Source: JANQOH01 sp965242575
GTDB taxonomy: Bacteria > Pseudomonadota > Alphaproteobacteria > UBA7887
Assembly (NCBI GenBank): GCA_965242575.1
Contig: OZ251461.1
Coordinates: 682,001 to 746,000 of the forward strand
DNA length: 64,000 nt
Reading direction: 5' to 3'
The number at the start of each line of letters is the position of its first letter. Within the stretch, counting starts at the first letter, position 1. The notes below the pieces were generated by a model. It worked only from the letters and a program-made list of their open reading frames with translations, had not been told where the DNA came from and made no database searches. Both the position numbers and the translations under genes were made by a program. Positions 1 to 8,233 of the stretch are shown here, in pieces.

Positions 1-1
1 C

Positions 2-115
2 CTGGCCGCCCGTCTGGCCGCCATCGGAATCCTCGAGGAACTCACCGGCCAGAAGCGCAACCGCCTGTTCGCCTATCGCCAATACATCCGCATTTTCGAG
101 GACGATCCGGAGTGA
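2..115 (+). CDS. 3' end of a Fic-like protein gene (partial)
   Basis: Only the last 37 codons are inside the window, reading in frame from base 2 to the TGA at 113-115. The tail reads LAAIGILEELTGQKRNRLF followed by AYRQYIRIF. This resembles the C-terminal winged-helix-like tail of Fic/DOC-family proteins, where a G-I-L-x-E-x-T-G-x-x-R-x-R-x-F pattern is common. The catalytic Fic motif would lie upstream of the window, so enzymatic activity cannot be judged. It converges on the DASS transporter gene with an 8-bp gap. Confidence 0.5.
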   Translation: MAARLAAIGILEELTGQKRNRLFAYRQYIRIFEDDPE

Positions 116-122
116 CCGCGCG

Positions 123-1643
123 TCAGGGCGCCGCCCAGCCGGGAAGAACGCCGGCCTCCACCCCGAAGGCGAGGCGGACGGCGGTGTAGGCGACCAGGGT
201 CGCCGCCGCTATGCCGACCAGGTTCACCCAGATTCCGCCGCGGATCAGCTGCGGAACCGTGATGTGGCCGCTCGCGAACACCACCGCGTTGGGCGGAGTC
301 GCCACCGGCATCATGAAGGCGCAATTCGCCGCCAGCACGGTGGGGAAGACCAGCAGGAGCGGGTTCTCGCCGATGCCGACGGCGATCCCGGCGACGATCG
401 GCAGGAAGGTCGAGGTCGTCGCCGTGTTGCTCGTCAATTCGGTGAGGAAGATGATCAGCGTCACGATGGCGAGGATCACCGCCAGAGTCGGCAGCGCCGC
501 CACCCCGGAGGTCGCATCGCCGATCCAGCCGGCGAGGCCCGAACTCTTGATCCCCGCCGCGAGGGCGAGGCCGCCGCCGAACAGCACCACCACCCCCCAG
601 GGGATCTTCGCCGCCCACTCGCCGCTCATCGCGAACACGCCCTTGCGCGGCTCCACGGGGACGACGAACAGAGCCACCGCGACCGCCATCGCGATGCTGG
701 TGTCGTTCAGCGCGAGCCCGGGCAGCAGGTCCGCCAGCAGCGGGCGGAACACCCACAGGAACGCGGCCGCGCCGACCGCCAGGGCGACGACGCGCTCGCC
801 GCGCGACATCGGCCCCATCTCCGCCAGCTGGGCGCGGATCAGCCCGGCATGCCCCTCTATCGGCGGCATGCGCATCGGGAACGCGACGCGGGTGAGCACG
901 AGCCACGCGGCCGGCAGCATGATCGCCACCATCGGGACGCCGACCGCCATCCACTGCGCGAAACCGATCTCGTAACCGTAGGTCTCGCTCATGAAGCCCG
1001 CCAGCACGGCGTTCGGCGCGGTGCCGATCAGCGTTCCGCTGCCGCCGATGGTGGCGGCGTAGGCGACGCCGATCATCAGCGCGGTGGCGAAGTTGCGCCG
1101 CGCCGCCTCGTCGCCCGGCCGGCGCGGTGCCCCGTCGCGCAGCAGGTCGATGACCGACAGCGCGATCGGCAGCATCATGATCGTCGTCGTGGTGTTGAAC
1201 ACCCACATGCTCGTCAGGCCGCAGGCCAGCATGAAGCCGCCGACGATGTTCTCGGGCCGGCTGCCGACTTGCGAGACGATGAGCAGGGCGATCCGCCGGT
1301 GCAGGCCCCAGCGCTGCATCGCCAGCGCGATGATGAAACCGCCGAGCAGCAGCAGGACCACGCGGTGCGCGTAGGGCGCGGCGGTCTCGTCTAGCGGCAG
1401 CACGCCGAGCACCGGGAACAGAGCCACCGGCAGCAGCGCCGTGGCCGAGAGCGGGATCGCCTCGCTCACCCACCACACGGCGACGAGCAGGGCGACGGCG
1501 GCGCAGTGCCAGCCCGCGGCGGACAGGCCCTCGGGCGCCGGCAGCGCCTCGATCGCCACGAATACCGCCGCGCCGAGCCACAGCCCGACCTTGCGCTTGG
1601 CGGTGAAGGCCGGCTCCGCGCCGCCGTTCGCCGAGTCGCTCAT
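123..1643 (-). CDS. DASS/SLC13-family anion symporter
   Basis: A 506-residue polytopic membrane protein of the divalent anion:sodium symporter family, which moves dicarboxylates or sulfate with sodium across the inner membrane. The two family signature loops are visible. The first is MWVFNTTTTIMMLPIA near residue 146, where the usual S-N-T is F-N-T. The second is TELTSNTATTSTFLPI near residue 400, with a canonical S-N-T. Pseudo-twofold topology with about a dozen hydrophobic segments fits the family, and full length is retained. The substrate cannot be deduced. The altered serine in the first signature may affect sodium-site chemistry, but this is inference. It stands alone, transcribed away from the TPR gene upstream. 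Confidence 0.85.
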   Translation of the reverse strand: MSDSANGGAEPAFTAKRKVGLWLGAAVFVAIEALPAPEGLSAAGWHCAAVALLVAVWWVSEAIPLSATALLPVALFPVLGVLPLDETAAPYAHRVVLLLLGGFIIALAMQRWGLHRRIALLIVSQVGSRPENIVGGFMLACGLTSMWVFNTTTTIMMLPIALSVIDLLRDGAPRRPGDEAARRNFATALMIGVAYAATIGGSGTLIGTAPNAVLAGFMSETYGYEIGFAQWMAVGVPMVAIMLPAAWLVLTRVAFPMRMPPIEGHAGLIRAQLAEMGPMSRGERVVALAVGAAAFLWVFRPLLADLLPGLALNDTSIAMAVAVALFVVPVEPRKGVFAMSGEWAAKIPWGVVVLFGGGLALAAGIKSSGLAGWIGDATSGVAALPTLAVILAIVTLIIFLTELTSNTATTSTFLPIVAGIAVGIGENPLLLVFPTVLAANCAFMMPVATPPNAVVFASGHITVPQLIRGGIWVNLVGIAAATLVAYTAVRLAFGVEAGVLPGWAAP

Positions 1644-1691
1644 GAGGTCCCCCGCTCCGCCCGGCCGATCCGCCCGCGACCGGGCGCGCCG

Positions 1692-2753
1692 CTATTCCGT
1701 CTTGTCGTCCGCCGCCGCCGCCGCGGCGCGCGCAGCGCGCGGGTTGCCGGGAACGACGTTCGCTTGCGCCGGGCGGTAGCCGAAACTGCGCGCCACCTTG
1801 TAGGCGTTTTCGGCGCGGTTTTGCCAGCGCACCACCTGCTGCTGGTGCCGCGCCCGCTCGGAGGACCGCTTCGCCTCGGTCAGCGACAGCAGCACGTAGG
1901 CGTCGCCGATATGCTTGTGCAGCCGCGCCCGCTCGCGCGGGAAGGCGTCGACGTCGAAATACCGCTTCGCGTCCTCCAGCGTCTCGACGGCCCGCAGCAG
2001 GTTGCGCGTCCGGTAGCCGTTCTCCGCCTCCTGGACCCAGGCGAGGCCCACCTCGATCAACGTCGCGCCGCGCGCGGCGGGGAACTCCTCCGGGTTCGCC
2101 GCCGCCATCGCCTCGTCGTAGGCCGCGAAGGCGGCGGCCAGCGCCTCCCGGTCGCCGGCGATCTCGAACCGGTCGCGGTGGGCGTTGGCGACCGCGCGCA
2201 GCGCCGCCGCGCGCCGCGCCGGGTCGCCGCCGGCGAGCGCCAGCATCGCGCGGTAGGCGGCGACGGCGCCGTCGAGCGGCGCGGCGTCGCCGCGCGCCCG
2301 CGCCAGCGCCCGCCGCGCGTCGCCGATGCGCCGCTGCGTTTCGGCCTGCCCCGGCGCATCGCCGGCGGCGGCGCGGACCTCCAGCGCACGCGCGAACGCC
2401 GCGATACCGCTTTCGAGATTGGCCGCCGGGTCCGTCTTCTCCGCCAGGCGGACATGCGCGCGCCCGGCGCCGTCATGCAGGCGCGCCACTTCCGCCGGCG
2501 CCAGTTCGGCGGCGAAATTGTCGATGGCGTAGGCGTATTCGGCGATGGCGAGCGCGTATTTGCCGCGGTCCATCATCGCGTCCGCGCGGGCGATCTCGCC
2601 GCCGATGCGGGCCTGGCGCGCCGCCGCCTCGCGCGGCTCGACGACGGTCCGCACGTAGTCGGTCGCGAACCACAACCCGGCCGCGAAGCCGGCGGCGATC
2701 ATCGCCGAAATCGTGCGCGGAAAGCGCCCGAGAAAGCGCCACGCCCAGGACAT
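1692..2753 (-). CDS. membrane-anchored TPR-like protein
   Basis: A 353-residue protein with an N-terminal membrane anchor (about residues 14-36, flanked by arginines). A soluble helical region rich in alanine follows, with repeated A-x-A-x-A-Y and A-A-A-Y-x-A patterns of about 34-45 residues, as in degenerate tetratricopeptide repeats (for example around residues 60-80, 105-125, 165-185 and 205-225). The last 30 residues are Ala/Asp-rich and probably disordered. Probable role is a protein-protein scaffold on the periplasmic face. No enzymatic motif is seen. It sits 21 bp downstream of the small secreted protein at 2775-3284 and probably shares its transcript. Confidence 0.6.
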   Translation of the reverse strand: MSWAWRFLGRFPRTISAMIAAGFAAGLWFATDYVRTVVEPREAAARQARIGGEIARADAMMDRGKYALAIAEYAYAIDNFAAELAPAEVARLHDGAGRAHVRLAEKTDPAANLESGIAAFARALEVRAAAGDAPGQAETQRRIGDARRALARARGDAAPLDGAVAAYRAMLALAGGDPARRAAALRAVANAHRDRFEIAGDREALAAAFAAYDEAMAAANPEEFPAARGATLIEVGLAWVQEAENGYRTRNLLRAVETLEDAKRYFDVDAFPRERARLHKHIGDAYVLLSLTEAKRSSERARHQQQVVRWQNRAENAYKVARSFGYRPAQANVVPGNPRAARAAAAAADDKTE

Positions 2754-2774
2754 CGCCCGTCCGGCCGCCGGCGC

Positions 2775-3284
2775 TCAGGCGCCGGCCGGCGGGAGGGCTA
2801 TGGGGAACTCCACCCGCATCGCCGCCGCCGCGCCCTGCATCCGCATCGAGACCCAGCGGCTCGCGAACGCCACCTCGCGCGCGCCCTCGGGGAAGCGGAA
2901 GGTGAACTCGGCGCGCATCGAGCCCTTGCGGTCGACCGCGACCGCCGACTCCGAAATCCCCTTCGTCGCGAGCAGGGGGAACCGCGCGCCGGTCTCCGTA
3001 TCGACCAGCGCGACGGCCTCCATGTAGTCGGCGTCGAGATAGATCGGTCGCCCCGTCGTCGCGTTGTTGCGGACGCTCAACCCCACCGTCAGCGTGTCGC
3101 CGCGCCGCTCGAGGAAGCGCAGCCGCCAGCGCCAGTGGTTGGCCTCGGCGACCGCCGCGTTCGCCTCCACGCGCCAGGACGCGTCCGCCGCCGCGGCGGG
3201 CGGCGGCCCGGCCGCCTGCATCGCCATCGCCGGCGCGGCCACGACGACCGACGCCCAGGCCGCCATCGTATGGAGCATTCTCAT
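2775..3284 (-). CDS. small secreted protein, beta-rich (unrecognised family)
   Basis: A 169-residue protein with a clear N-terminal signal sequence (MRMLHTMAAWASVVVAAPAMA, likely cut after AMA). The mature part carries a segment reading LTVGLSVRNNATTGRPIYL, followed by alternating hydrophobic strands. This is like the immunoglobulin-fold extracytoplasmic domains grouped under DUF4352-type families, though I would not commit to the name. The start at 3284 was chosen because a strong GGGGGGAGG ribosome binding site lies about 7 bases upstream. A longer in-frame reading exists but lacks such a site and would bury the signal peptide. It is followed at 21 bp by the TPR-like gene. Confidence 0.6.
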   Translation of the reverse strand: MRMLHTMAAWASVVVAAPAMAMQAAGPPPAAAADASWRVEANAAVAEANHWRWRLRFLERRGDTLTVGLSVRNNATTGRPIYLDADYMEAVALVDTETGARFPLLATKGISESAVAVDRKGSMRAEFTFRFPEGAREVAFASRWVSMRMQGAAAAMRVEFPIALPPAGA

Positions 3285-3384
3285 GCGCGCCTCCCCCCAT
3301 CGCCTCCGCCAAACTGCATGGCGGCTTCCTCGCGGAAGCGATCGACGATTCGGACCGGTGTAACCCGGGAACGCCTTCGAGCGA

Positions 3385-3921
3385 TCAACTTCTTCCGCAC
3401 TCGATGAAGAACAGCGCCCATGGCCACATGCCCTGCTCCTCCTCGGTGGCGGGGCGGTCGCCGGGCGGGTCGAAGACCAGCCACAGCGGGCCGCGGCCGC
3501 CGATGTCCAGAGGGCGCCCGTCCACCCGCGTCGCCAGGATCCAGTCGCGCGACTCGACCTCGGCGCGCGGGATTTCGGTCCCGAAACCGTCCAGCGCCAG
3601 GGTCGCGAGGGGGCCGGCGCAGCCGGCCGCATCCAGCGCGGCGGCCAGGGGCGGGCCGGAGAAAACCGCCGGGCCGGCGCCGATGTCGATGACGGCGTCG
3701 CGCATGCCCAGCGCCTCCAGCGCGGCGAGGTCGAACGCGAACGCCCCGTCGAACGCGCGCTCGTGGTAGTCGAGGAAGGCGTCGCGCCCGGCGTCGAAAG
3801 CGGGGCGGTTGGCGTTGGCGACGTCGCCGGCGATGGTCAGGACGGCCGGGCCCGCATCGTCCGCCCGGACGGCGGTCCAGGCGAGCGATGCGGCGAGAAC
3901 GGCGGCGCACAGCGGTTTCAC
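3385..3921 (-). CDS. secreted molybdopterin-oxidoreductase-like domain protein
   Basis: A 178-residue periplasmic protein with a signal peptide (cleavage likely after VRA). The segment around residues 105-165 (GFGTEIPRAEV, then ILATRVDGRPL and GPLWLVFDP) matches the C-terminal part of sulfite-oxidase-fold molybdopterin proteins. Proteins of this short type lack the cofactor-ligating cysteine and are commonly annotated 'molybdopterin-dependent oxidoreductase', often beside signalling genes. A bona fide enzymatic role is doubtful, and a sensor or partner role is more likely, by inference. It lies 21 bp downstream of the DUF6524-like gene on the same strand. Confidence 0.6.
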   Translation of the reverse strand: MKPLCAAVLAASLAWTAVRADDAGPAVLTIAGDVANANRPAFDAGRDAFLDYHERAFDGAFAFDLAALEALGMRDAVIDIGAGPAVFSGPPLAAALDAAGCAGPLATLALDGFGTEIPRAEVESRDWILATRVDGRPLDIGGRGPLWLVFDPPGDRPATEEEQGMWPWALFFIECGRS

Positions 3922-3942
3922 TCGGGCGACTCCCTCACGCGG

Positions 3943-4383
3943 TCACTCGTCGGGCCCGGACCCGACGTCGTCGGTGTCGAGCTGGCCGGAGATGCGGCGG
4001 CGGATGTGCGACCACGAAATGCCGACCGCCAGCACCGTAGCCACGACCAGCAGCGACACCCAGGTCATCGGCGTAACCGCAGCCGGGTCGAGCAGGCCGA
4101 GATCGACGAACAGCCACACCAGCGCGGCCAGGAACGCCGCCACCAGCAGCGCGCCGATGCGCCCTATCGAACGCAGCGTCGCGCGCAGATAGACGATATA
4201 GGCGATCAGCAGCGCCAGCCCGACGACGACCTCCAGCGGCCCCACGCCGGACTCCGGCGCCGCGAATTTCTCCGCCATCCAGTGGTAGTAGGAATACCCG
4301 GTCGGGTTGAACGTGCCGAACACCAGCGCGAGAGCGACGGCCCAGCGCACCGCGAAATTCCGCGAGGTGAACGGACGGGCCAC
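3943..4383 (-). CDS. DUF6524-like four-helix membrane protein
   Basis: A 146-residue integral membrane protein with four hydrophobic segments (about residues 12-30, 48-66, 78-98 and 104-124). The N-terminal NPTGYSYYHW stretch is the hallmark I associate with the alphaproteobacterial DUF6524 family. The tail after the last helix is acidic (DTDDVGSGPDE) and presumably cytoplasmic. Function is unknown. It lies 33 bp downstream of rpsU on the same strand and may be read from the rpsU promoter. Confidence 0.6.
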   Translation of the reverse strand: MARPFTSRNFAVRWAVALALVFGTFNPTGYSYYHWMAEKFAAPESGVGPLEVVVGLALLIAYIVYLRATLRSIGRIGALLVAAFLAALVWLFVDLGLLDPAAVTPMTWVSLLVVATVLAVGISWSHIRRRISGQLDTDDVGSGPDE

Positions 4384-4416
4384 GACCGGGGCTCCCGAAC
4401 GGCGGCGCGGGCCGGG

Positions 4417-4617
4417 CTATTCGTCGCGCTGCGCCCGCTTCCGCGCCAGTTTGCGGAGGCGGCGGATCGCCTCCGCCTTCTCGCGCGCGCGCCTCTGGCT
4501 GGGTTTTTCGTAGGAGCGGCGCATTTTCATCTCCCTGAAAACGCCTTCGCGCTGCATCTTCTTCTTGAGCGCGCGCAGCGCCTGGTCGACGTTGTTGTCG
4601 CGGACGAGTACTTGCAA
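4417..4617 (-). CDS. rpsU: 30S ribosomal protein S21
   Basis: A 66-residue basic protein beginning MQVLVRDNNVDQALRALKKK, with the conserved FREMKMRRSYEKPSQRR core. This is the canonical bS21 sequence and length. S21 sits on the small-subunit platform and helps base-pairing of mRNA with the anti-Shine-Dalgarno region. Translation starts at TTG (complement of 4615-4617). No ATG gives the correct N-terminus, and an AAGGA element lies about 10 bases upstream. The gene heads a minus-strand group with the DUF6524-like gene and has its own strong promoter at 4672-4700. Confidence 0.97.
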   Translation of the reverse strand: MQVLVRDNNVDQALRALKKKMQREGVFREMKMRRSYEKPSQRRAREKAEAIRRLRKLARKRAQRDE

Positions 4618-4671
4618 GGGCCGTTGGTCCTTCTTCGGTTCCGGCGCGGCCGCGGCGGCGGCCCCATCCCC

Positions 4672-4700
4672 CCTATACCGCGCCGCGCCCCGCCTGTAAA
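4672..4700 (-). promoter_or_regulatory. sigma70-type promoter for rpsU
   Basis: On the minus strand TTTACA (4700-4695) and TATAGG (4677-4672) are separated by 17 bp. This predicts a transcript starting about 50 bases before the rpsU TTG. The -10 hexamer overlaps the stop of the upstream monooxygenase gene, as at several other promoters in this window. Confidence 0.65.
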
Positions 4701-5038
4701 GGCCGCGAAAATTCGCGCGCCGAGCGCCCGCCGGACCCGGTGAACGCGATCTCGCGCGACACTTCGGCGACGCGCAGGCGGAAGCGCGAGAACGCGCCGC
4801 CCTTGCCCGCCGCCTGCGCCTCGCGGTGGACCGGGTGCGCGCGCCACGCCGCCACCGCCGCCTCGTCGCGCCAGAACGACAGCGACACGAATTTGCCCGC
4901 CTCCGACCGGCTCTCGAAACGCTCGACGGACAGGAACCCGTCCATTTCGCGGACCGCGCCGGCGAGGCGCTCGGCCCAGGCGAAATAGGCGTCCTCGCCG
5001 CCCGGCGCGACCGTGAATTCGAAGATCACCGCGATCAT
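4673..5038 (-). CDS. antibiotic biosynthesis monooxygenase (ABM) domain protein
   Basis: A 121-residue protein starting MIAVIFEFTVAPGGEDAYF. It shows the dimeric ferredoxin-like ABM pattern: a first strand I-A-V-I-F-E-F, a helix to about residue 33, then FLSVERFES and FVSLSFWRDEAAVAAWRAHP. Proteins of this family include cofactor-free oxygenases and heme-degrading enzymes, and the substrate here cannot be read from sequence. The C-terminal 20 residues extend past the domain. The gene ends inside the rpsU promoter and is divergent from def, 60 bp away. Confidence 0.75.
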   Translation of the reverse strand: MIAVIFEFTVAPGGEDAYFAWAERLAGAVREMDGFLSVERFESRSEAGKFVSLSFWRDEAAVAAWRAHPVHREAQAAGKGGAFSRFRLRVAEVSREIAFTGSGGRSAREFSRPLQAGRGAV

Positions 5039-5098
5039 GGCGCCGCTCCCGCCCGCCCGGCTTTGACGGCGCCGGGCCGCCGGTTCATAGTGCCGGGC

Positions 5099-5656
5099 AT
5101 GGCCATACTCAAGATCGCGCGCATGGGGCATCCGGTTCTGGAGCGCCGCGCGCGCGCGGTCGGCGACCCGACGGTCCCGGCCGTCCGCCGCCTGGTCGCC
5201 GACATGCGCGAGACCCTCGCCGACATCGGCGGCGCCGGGCTCGCCGCGCCGCAGGTCCATGAATCGGTGCGCGTCGTCATCCTCGAGGTCCCGGCCGAGC
5301 GCCTGCCCGAAGGCGAGGAGGCGATCCCCTTCACCGTGCTGGTCGACCCCGAGGTCGAACCCGTCGGCGGCGAGGTCGCGGTGGACTGGGAGGCGTGCCT
5401 GTCGGTTCCCGGCCTGCGCGGCGCGGTGCCGCGGCCGGCGCGCATCCGCTACCGCGCGCGGGGCCTCGACGGAGAGGAGATCGCGCGCGAGGTCGACGGC
5501 TTCCATGCGCGGGCGGTCCAGCACGAATGCGACCATCTCGACGGAATCCTCTACCCCATGCGGATGACCGACATGGCGAGTTTGCATTTCATCTCGGAGG
5601 CGGGCCGTAACCCGCGCCTGCGCGAGGCGCTCGATGCCGGACGAAGCGGCGGCTGA
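5099..5656 (+). CDS. def: peptide deformylase
   Basis: A 185-residue enzyme that removes the N-terminal formyl group from nascent proteins. All three metal-site motifs are intact: GAGLAAPQ (residues 45-52), EACLSVPG (98-105, with Cys100 as metal ligand) and QHECDHLDG (141-149, with ligands His142 and His146 and catalytic Glu143). The ATG at 5099 gives the standard N-terminus M-A-I-L-K-I. The 3' end overlaps the start of the COQ9-like gene by 23 bp, so the two are probably cotranscribed. The protein has the LxxPxR-to-variant changes seen in secondary deformylases and may not be the only copy, which is inference. Confidence 0.93.
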   Translation: MAILKIARMGHPVLERRARAVGDPTVPAVRRLVADMRETLADIGGAGLAAPQVHESVRVVILEVPAERLPEGEEAIPFTVLVDPEVEPVGGEVAVDWEACLSVPGLRGAVPRPARIRYRARGLDGEEIAREVDGFHARAVQHECDHLDGILYPMRMTDMASLHFISEAGRNPRLREALDAGRSGG

Positions 5657-6317
5657 GCGCGCGGCGATCCTCGACGCGGCGCTGGCCCGCGCCGGCGCCG
5701 AGGGCTGGACGTGGCGCGGCGTGGAGCGCGCGGCGCGCGACGCCGGCTTCGCGGCGGCCATGGCGCGCCGCCGGTTCCCGGACGGACTCCGCGAGGTCCG
5801 CCCCGCGGTCCATGCGCTGTTCGATTCCCGCGCCGCGGCCGCGGCCGACGCCAAGGCGCTCGCCGCGCTGCCGGCGCGCGAGCGCATCGCGGCGCTGGTC
5901 CGCGGCCGGCTCGCCGTCATGGCGCCGCATCGCGCCGCCGCGCGCCGGCTCGCCGCCGGCGGCCCGGCGGCGGCGAGCCGCGCCCTGCTCCGCACCGTCG
6001 ACGGCCTGTGGATCCAGGCCGGCGACGACGCGACGGGGTTCGACCACTACACGAAGCGCGCGCTGCTCGCCGCGGTCTATGGCGCGGCGCTGCTGTGTTG
6101 GTTCGACGACGACAGCGACGGGTTCGCGGACACCCACGCGCTGCTCGACCGGCGCATCGCCGGCGTCATGCGGCTGGGCAAGGCGCGCGCCCGCCTCGAC
6201 CGGGCCTGCGGCGCGCTCGACGGACCGCTGAAGCGCGTCCTCCGCGCCGCCGGCGCGCGCCATGCGCGGCGGCCCGGCGGCGAAAGCGTCACGCCCCGTC
6301 CCGGAGAAGCCGGGTGA
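5634..6317 (+). CDS. COQ9-family protein (ubiquinone biosynthesis accessory)
   Basis: A 227-residue protein with the COQ9 pattern WTWRGVERAARDAGF near the N-terminus and FDHYTKRALLAAVYGAALL near residues 137-155, followed by a D/S-rich stretch and HALLDRRIAGVMRLGKA. COQ9 is a TetR-fold lipid-binding protein that presents quinone intermediates to the hydroxylase COQ7 in mitochondria. Alphaproteobacterial homologues share the fold. It overlaps def by 23 bp at its 5' end and the purK 3' end (opposite strand) by 29 bp. The start inside def is supported by conservation starting almost at once after the ATG. Confidence 0.8.
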   Translation: MPDEAAAERAAILDAALARAGAEGWTWRGVERAARDAGFAAAMARRRFPDGLREVRPAVHALFDSRAAAAADAKALAALPARERIAALVRGRLAVMAPHRAAARRLAAGGPAAASRALLRTVDGLWIQAGDDATGFDHYTKRALLAAVYGAALLCWFDDDSDGFADTHALLDRRIAGVMRLGKARARLDRACGALDGPLKRVLRAAGARHARRPGGESVTPRPGEAG

Positions 6318-7410
6318 CGTGGCCCATCTTGCGGCCGGGCCGCGCCTCGGCCTTGCCGTAGAGATGGAGTTTGGCGTCCGGGTCGGCGAGGCGCTCGCGC
6401 CATTCGCCGGCCTCGGCGCCGAGCAGGTTGCGCATTTCGGCGCGGGTGAGGCGGCGCGTAGAGCCGAGCGGCAGGCCGCACACCGCGCGCACCGCCTGTT
6501 CGAACTGGCTCGTGACGGCGGCGTCGAGGGTCCAATGCCCCGAATTGTGTGGGCGCGGCGCGATCTCGTTCACCAGCAGCCCGCCGTCGCGGGCGACGAA
6601 CATCTCCACCGCCAGCAGCCCCGCGACGTCCAGATATTCGGCGATGCGCTCGGCGATGGCGCGCGCCTCGCGCGCCGCGCCAGCGTCGATCCGCGCCGGC
6701 GCCAGGCTGGTCCGCAGGATCCCGTCCTCGTGGCAGTTCTCCGCCGCGTCCCAGGCCGCGGTCCGCCCGTCCGGGCCGCGCGCGAGGACGACGGAAATCT
6801 CGCGGGCGAAGTCCACCCGCGCCTCGAGGATGCCCGGCGCCGCGCCCACCGCCCGCCACGCCGCTTCGGGGTCGTCCGCCTCGGCGAACCGCGCCTGGCC
6901 CTTGCCGTCGTAGCCGAGGCGGCGCGTCTTGAGCAGGCAGTCGCCGCCGAGCCGCGCGCGCGCCGGGGCGAGGTCCGCCGGCCCGTCGATCCGCGCCCAG
7001 GGCGCGGTGGGGATGCCGAGCGCCGCCATCGTCTTCTTCTCGGCGGCGCGGTCCTGAGCTACGGCGAGAGCGCGCGCGCCGGGCCGGACCGGAACTCGCC
7101 GCGCCAGCCGCTCCAGCGCCGCGACGGGGACGTTCTCGAATTCCAGCGTCACGGCGTCGACCGCGCCGGCGAAGCGGTCGAGCGCCGCTTCGTCGCCGTA
7201 ATCGGCGCAAGTGGCGGCGGCGGCGACCTGCGCCGCCGGCGCGCCGGGCTCGGGGCAGAAGACGTGCGCGCGGTAGCCGAGCCGGGCGGCGGCGAGCGCC
7301 AGCATGCGCCCGAGCTGGCCGCCGCCGAGTATGCCGATCGCCGCGCCGGGCGGGACGGGCGCGGCGCCCCAGGCGGCGTCCCCGGCGGCGCCCTCGGCGC
7401 CGGGCGTCAC
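6289..7410 (-). CDS. purK: N5-carboxyaminoimidazole ribonucleotide synthase
   Basis: A 373-residue ATP-grasp enzyme of purine synthesis that makes N5-CAIR from AIR, bicarbonate and ATP. Diagnostic sequence includes IGILGGGQLGRMLALAAA at the nucleotide-fold N-terminus (about residues 25-42), CLLKTRRLGYDGKGQ for the ATP-binding lid, and EIAPRPHNSGHWTLDA near residue 275. The N-terminus is about 20 residues longer than in E. coli. It overlaps purE by 4 bp (start codon in the purE stop), which indicates coupled translation. The last 29 bp run antisense to the COQ9-like gene. Confidence 0.95.
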   Translation of the reverse strand: MTPGAEGAAGDAAWGAAPVPPGAAIGILGGGQLGRMLALAAARLGYRAHVFCPEPGAPAAQVAAAATCADYGDEAALDRFAGAVDAVTLEFENVPVAALERLARRVPVRPGARALAVAQDRAAEKKTMAALGIPTAPWARIDGPADLAPARARLGGDCLLKTRRLGYDGKGQARFAEADDPEAAWRAVGAAPGILEARVDFAREISVVLARGPDGRTAAWDAAENCHEDGILRTSLAPARIDAGAAREARAIAERIAEYLDVAGLLAVEMFVARDGGLLVNEIAPRPHNSGHWTLDAAVTSQFEQAVRAVCGLPLGSTRRLTRAEMRNLLGAEAGEWRERLADPDAKLHLYGKAEARPGRKMGHVTRLLRDGA

Positions 7411-7904
7411 TCGGCGTCGTCCGGCCGTTCGGGGACGGCTTCGGTCCGCTCCGCCCGCCAGCGCTCCAGCGCCGCGGCGGCGTCCGGGTCGCCGAGGGCG
7501 GCGATGGACGCGGCGAACAGCGCGGCGTTGACGGCGCCGGCGCGGCCGATGGCGAACGTCGCGACCGGAACCCCGGCGGGCATCTGGACGATGGACAGCA
7601 GGCTGTCGAGGCCGCCCAGATGCGGCGAGGGGACGGGGACTCCCAGCACCGGGAGGGTGGTTTTCGCCGCGATCATGCCCGGCAGGTGCGCCGCGCCGCC
7701 GGCGCCGGCGACGATCGCCTGCAACCCGCGCCCGCGCGCGGCCCCGGCGTAGGCGAACAGGCGGTCGGGCGTCCGGTGCGCGGAGACGACGCGGCTTTCC
7801 GCCGCGACGCCCAGGGCGTCCAGGGTCGCGGCGGCGTGGCGCATCGTCTCCCAGTCCGACCGCGACCCCATGACGACGCCGACACGGGGCGCCGGCCCGG
7901 TCAT
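7407..7904 (-). CDS. purE: N5-CAIR mutase
   Basis: A 165-residue enzyme that converts N5-CAIR to CAIR in purine synthesis. The class I PurE motifs are present: VGVVMGSRSDWETM at residues 8-21, VVSAHRTPDRLF around residue 39, VAGAGGAAHLPGM near residue 66 and PVLGVPVPSPHLGGLDSLLSIVQMP in the central core. It is 22 bp downstream of the YdcH-like gene and directly coupled to purK, an arrangement usual in alphaproteobacteria. Confidence 0.96.
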   Translation of the reverse strand: MTGPAPRVGVVMGSRSDWETMRHAAATLDALGVAAESRVVSAHRTPDRLFAYAGAARGRGLQAIVAGAGGAAHLPGMIAAKTTLPVLGVPVPSPHLGGLDSLLSIVQMPAGVPVATFAIGRAGAVNAALFAASIAALGDPDAAAALERWRAERTEAVPERPDDAE

Positions 7905-7926
7905 CGGCGGCGCTCCGCCGGCGCGG

Positions 7927-8124
7927 TCAGGCGACGGCGCCGGGCGCCATGGCGCCCTCGATGCGGCCGATCCGGTCCCTGATCTCCAGTTTCCGCTTTT
8001 TCAGCCGCAATATCTGAACGTCGTCGTACACGCCGCCTTTGGTCATCTCATCGATTCGCGCGTCCAGCACCGAGTGCTCGGCGCGCAGCCTTTCGAGCTG
8101 TTCGGCCATCGTTTCCTGGTTCAT
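7927..8124 (-). CDS. YdcH-like DUF465 small coiled-coil protein
   Basis: A 65-residue, highly charged, helical protein: MNQETMAEQLERLRAEH, then ILRLKKRKLEIRDRIGRIE. The paired helices and the L-K-K-R/K-K-L-x-x-R-D-x-I pattern identify the YdcH/DUF465 family, whose role is unknown. The start at 8124 was preferred to longer in-frame readings because homology begins at this ATG. In many alphaproteobacteria this gene sits immediately upstream of purE, as here. Confidence 0.8.
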   Translation of the reverse strand: MNQETMAEQLERLRAEHSVLDARIDEMTKGGVYDDVQILRLKKRKLEIRDRIGRIEGAMAPGAVA

Positions 8125-8150
8125 CGGCGACCGCGTCCCCTTTCCGGCGA

Positions 8151-8179
8151 TTGACGGGTGTGGGCCGCCCCTATAGCAC
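8151..8179 (+). promoter_or_regulatory. promoter for the NCS2 permease gene
   Basis: TTGACG (8151-8156) and TAGCAC (8174-8179) are spaced by 17 bp. A TATAGC alternative overlaps at 8172-8177. The gene start is about 47 bp downstream of the predicted transcription start. The region also separates this gene from the divergent YdcH-purE-purK operon. Confidence 0.5.
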
Positions 8180-8233
8180 GGACCGGGCCGCCGGGGAACC
8201 GCGGCGCGCCCCCGGACCGAGCGAGGCCCCGCC

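Noticed and set aside
1506..3407. Long plus-strand open frame over the TPR and secreted-protein genes
   Set aside because: Arg/His-rich composition with no domain or signal. The minus strand has signal peptides, ribosome binding sites and sensible spacing.
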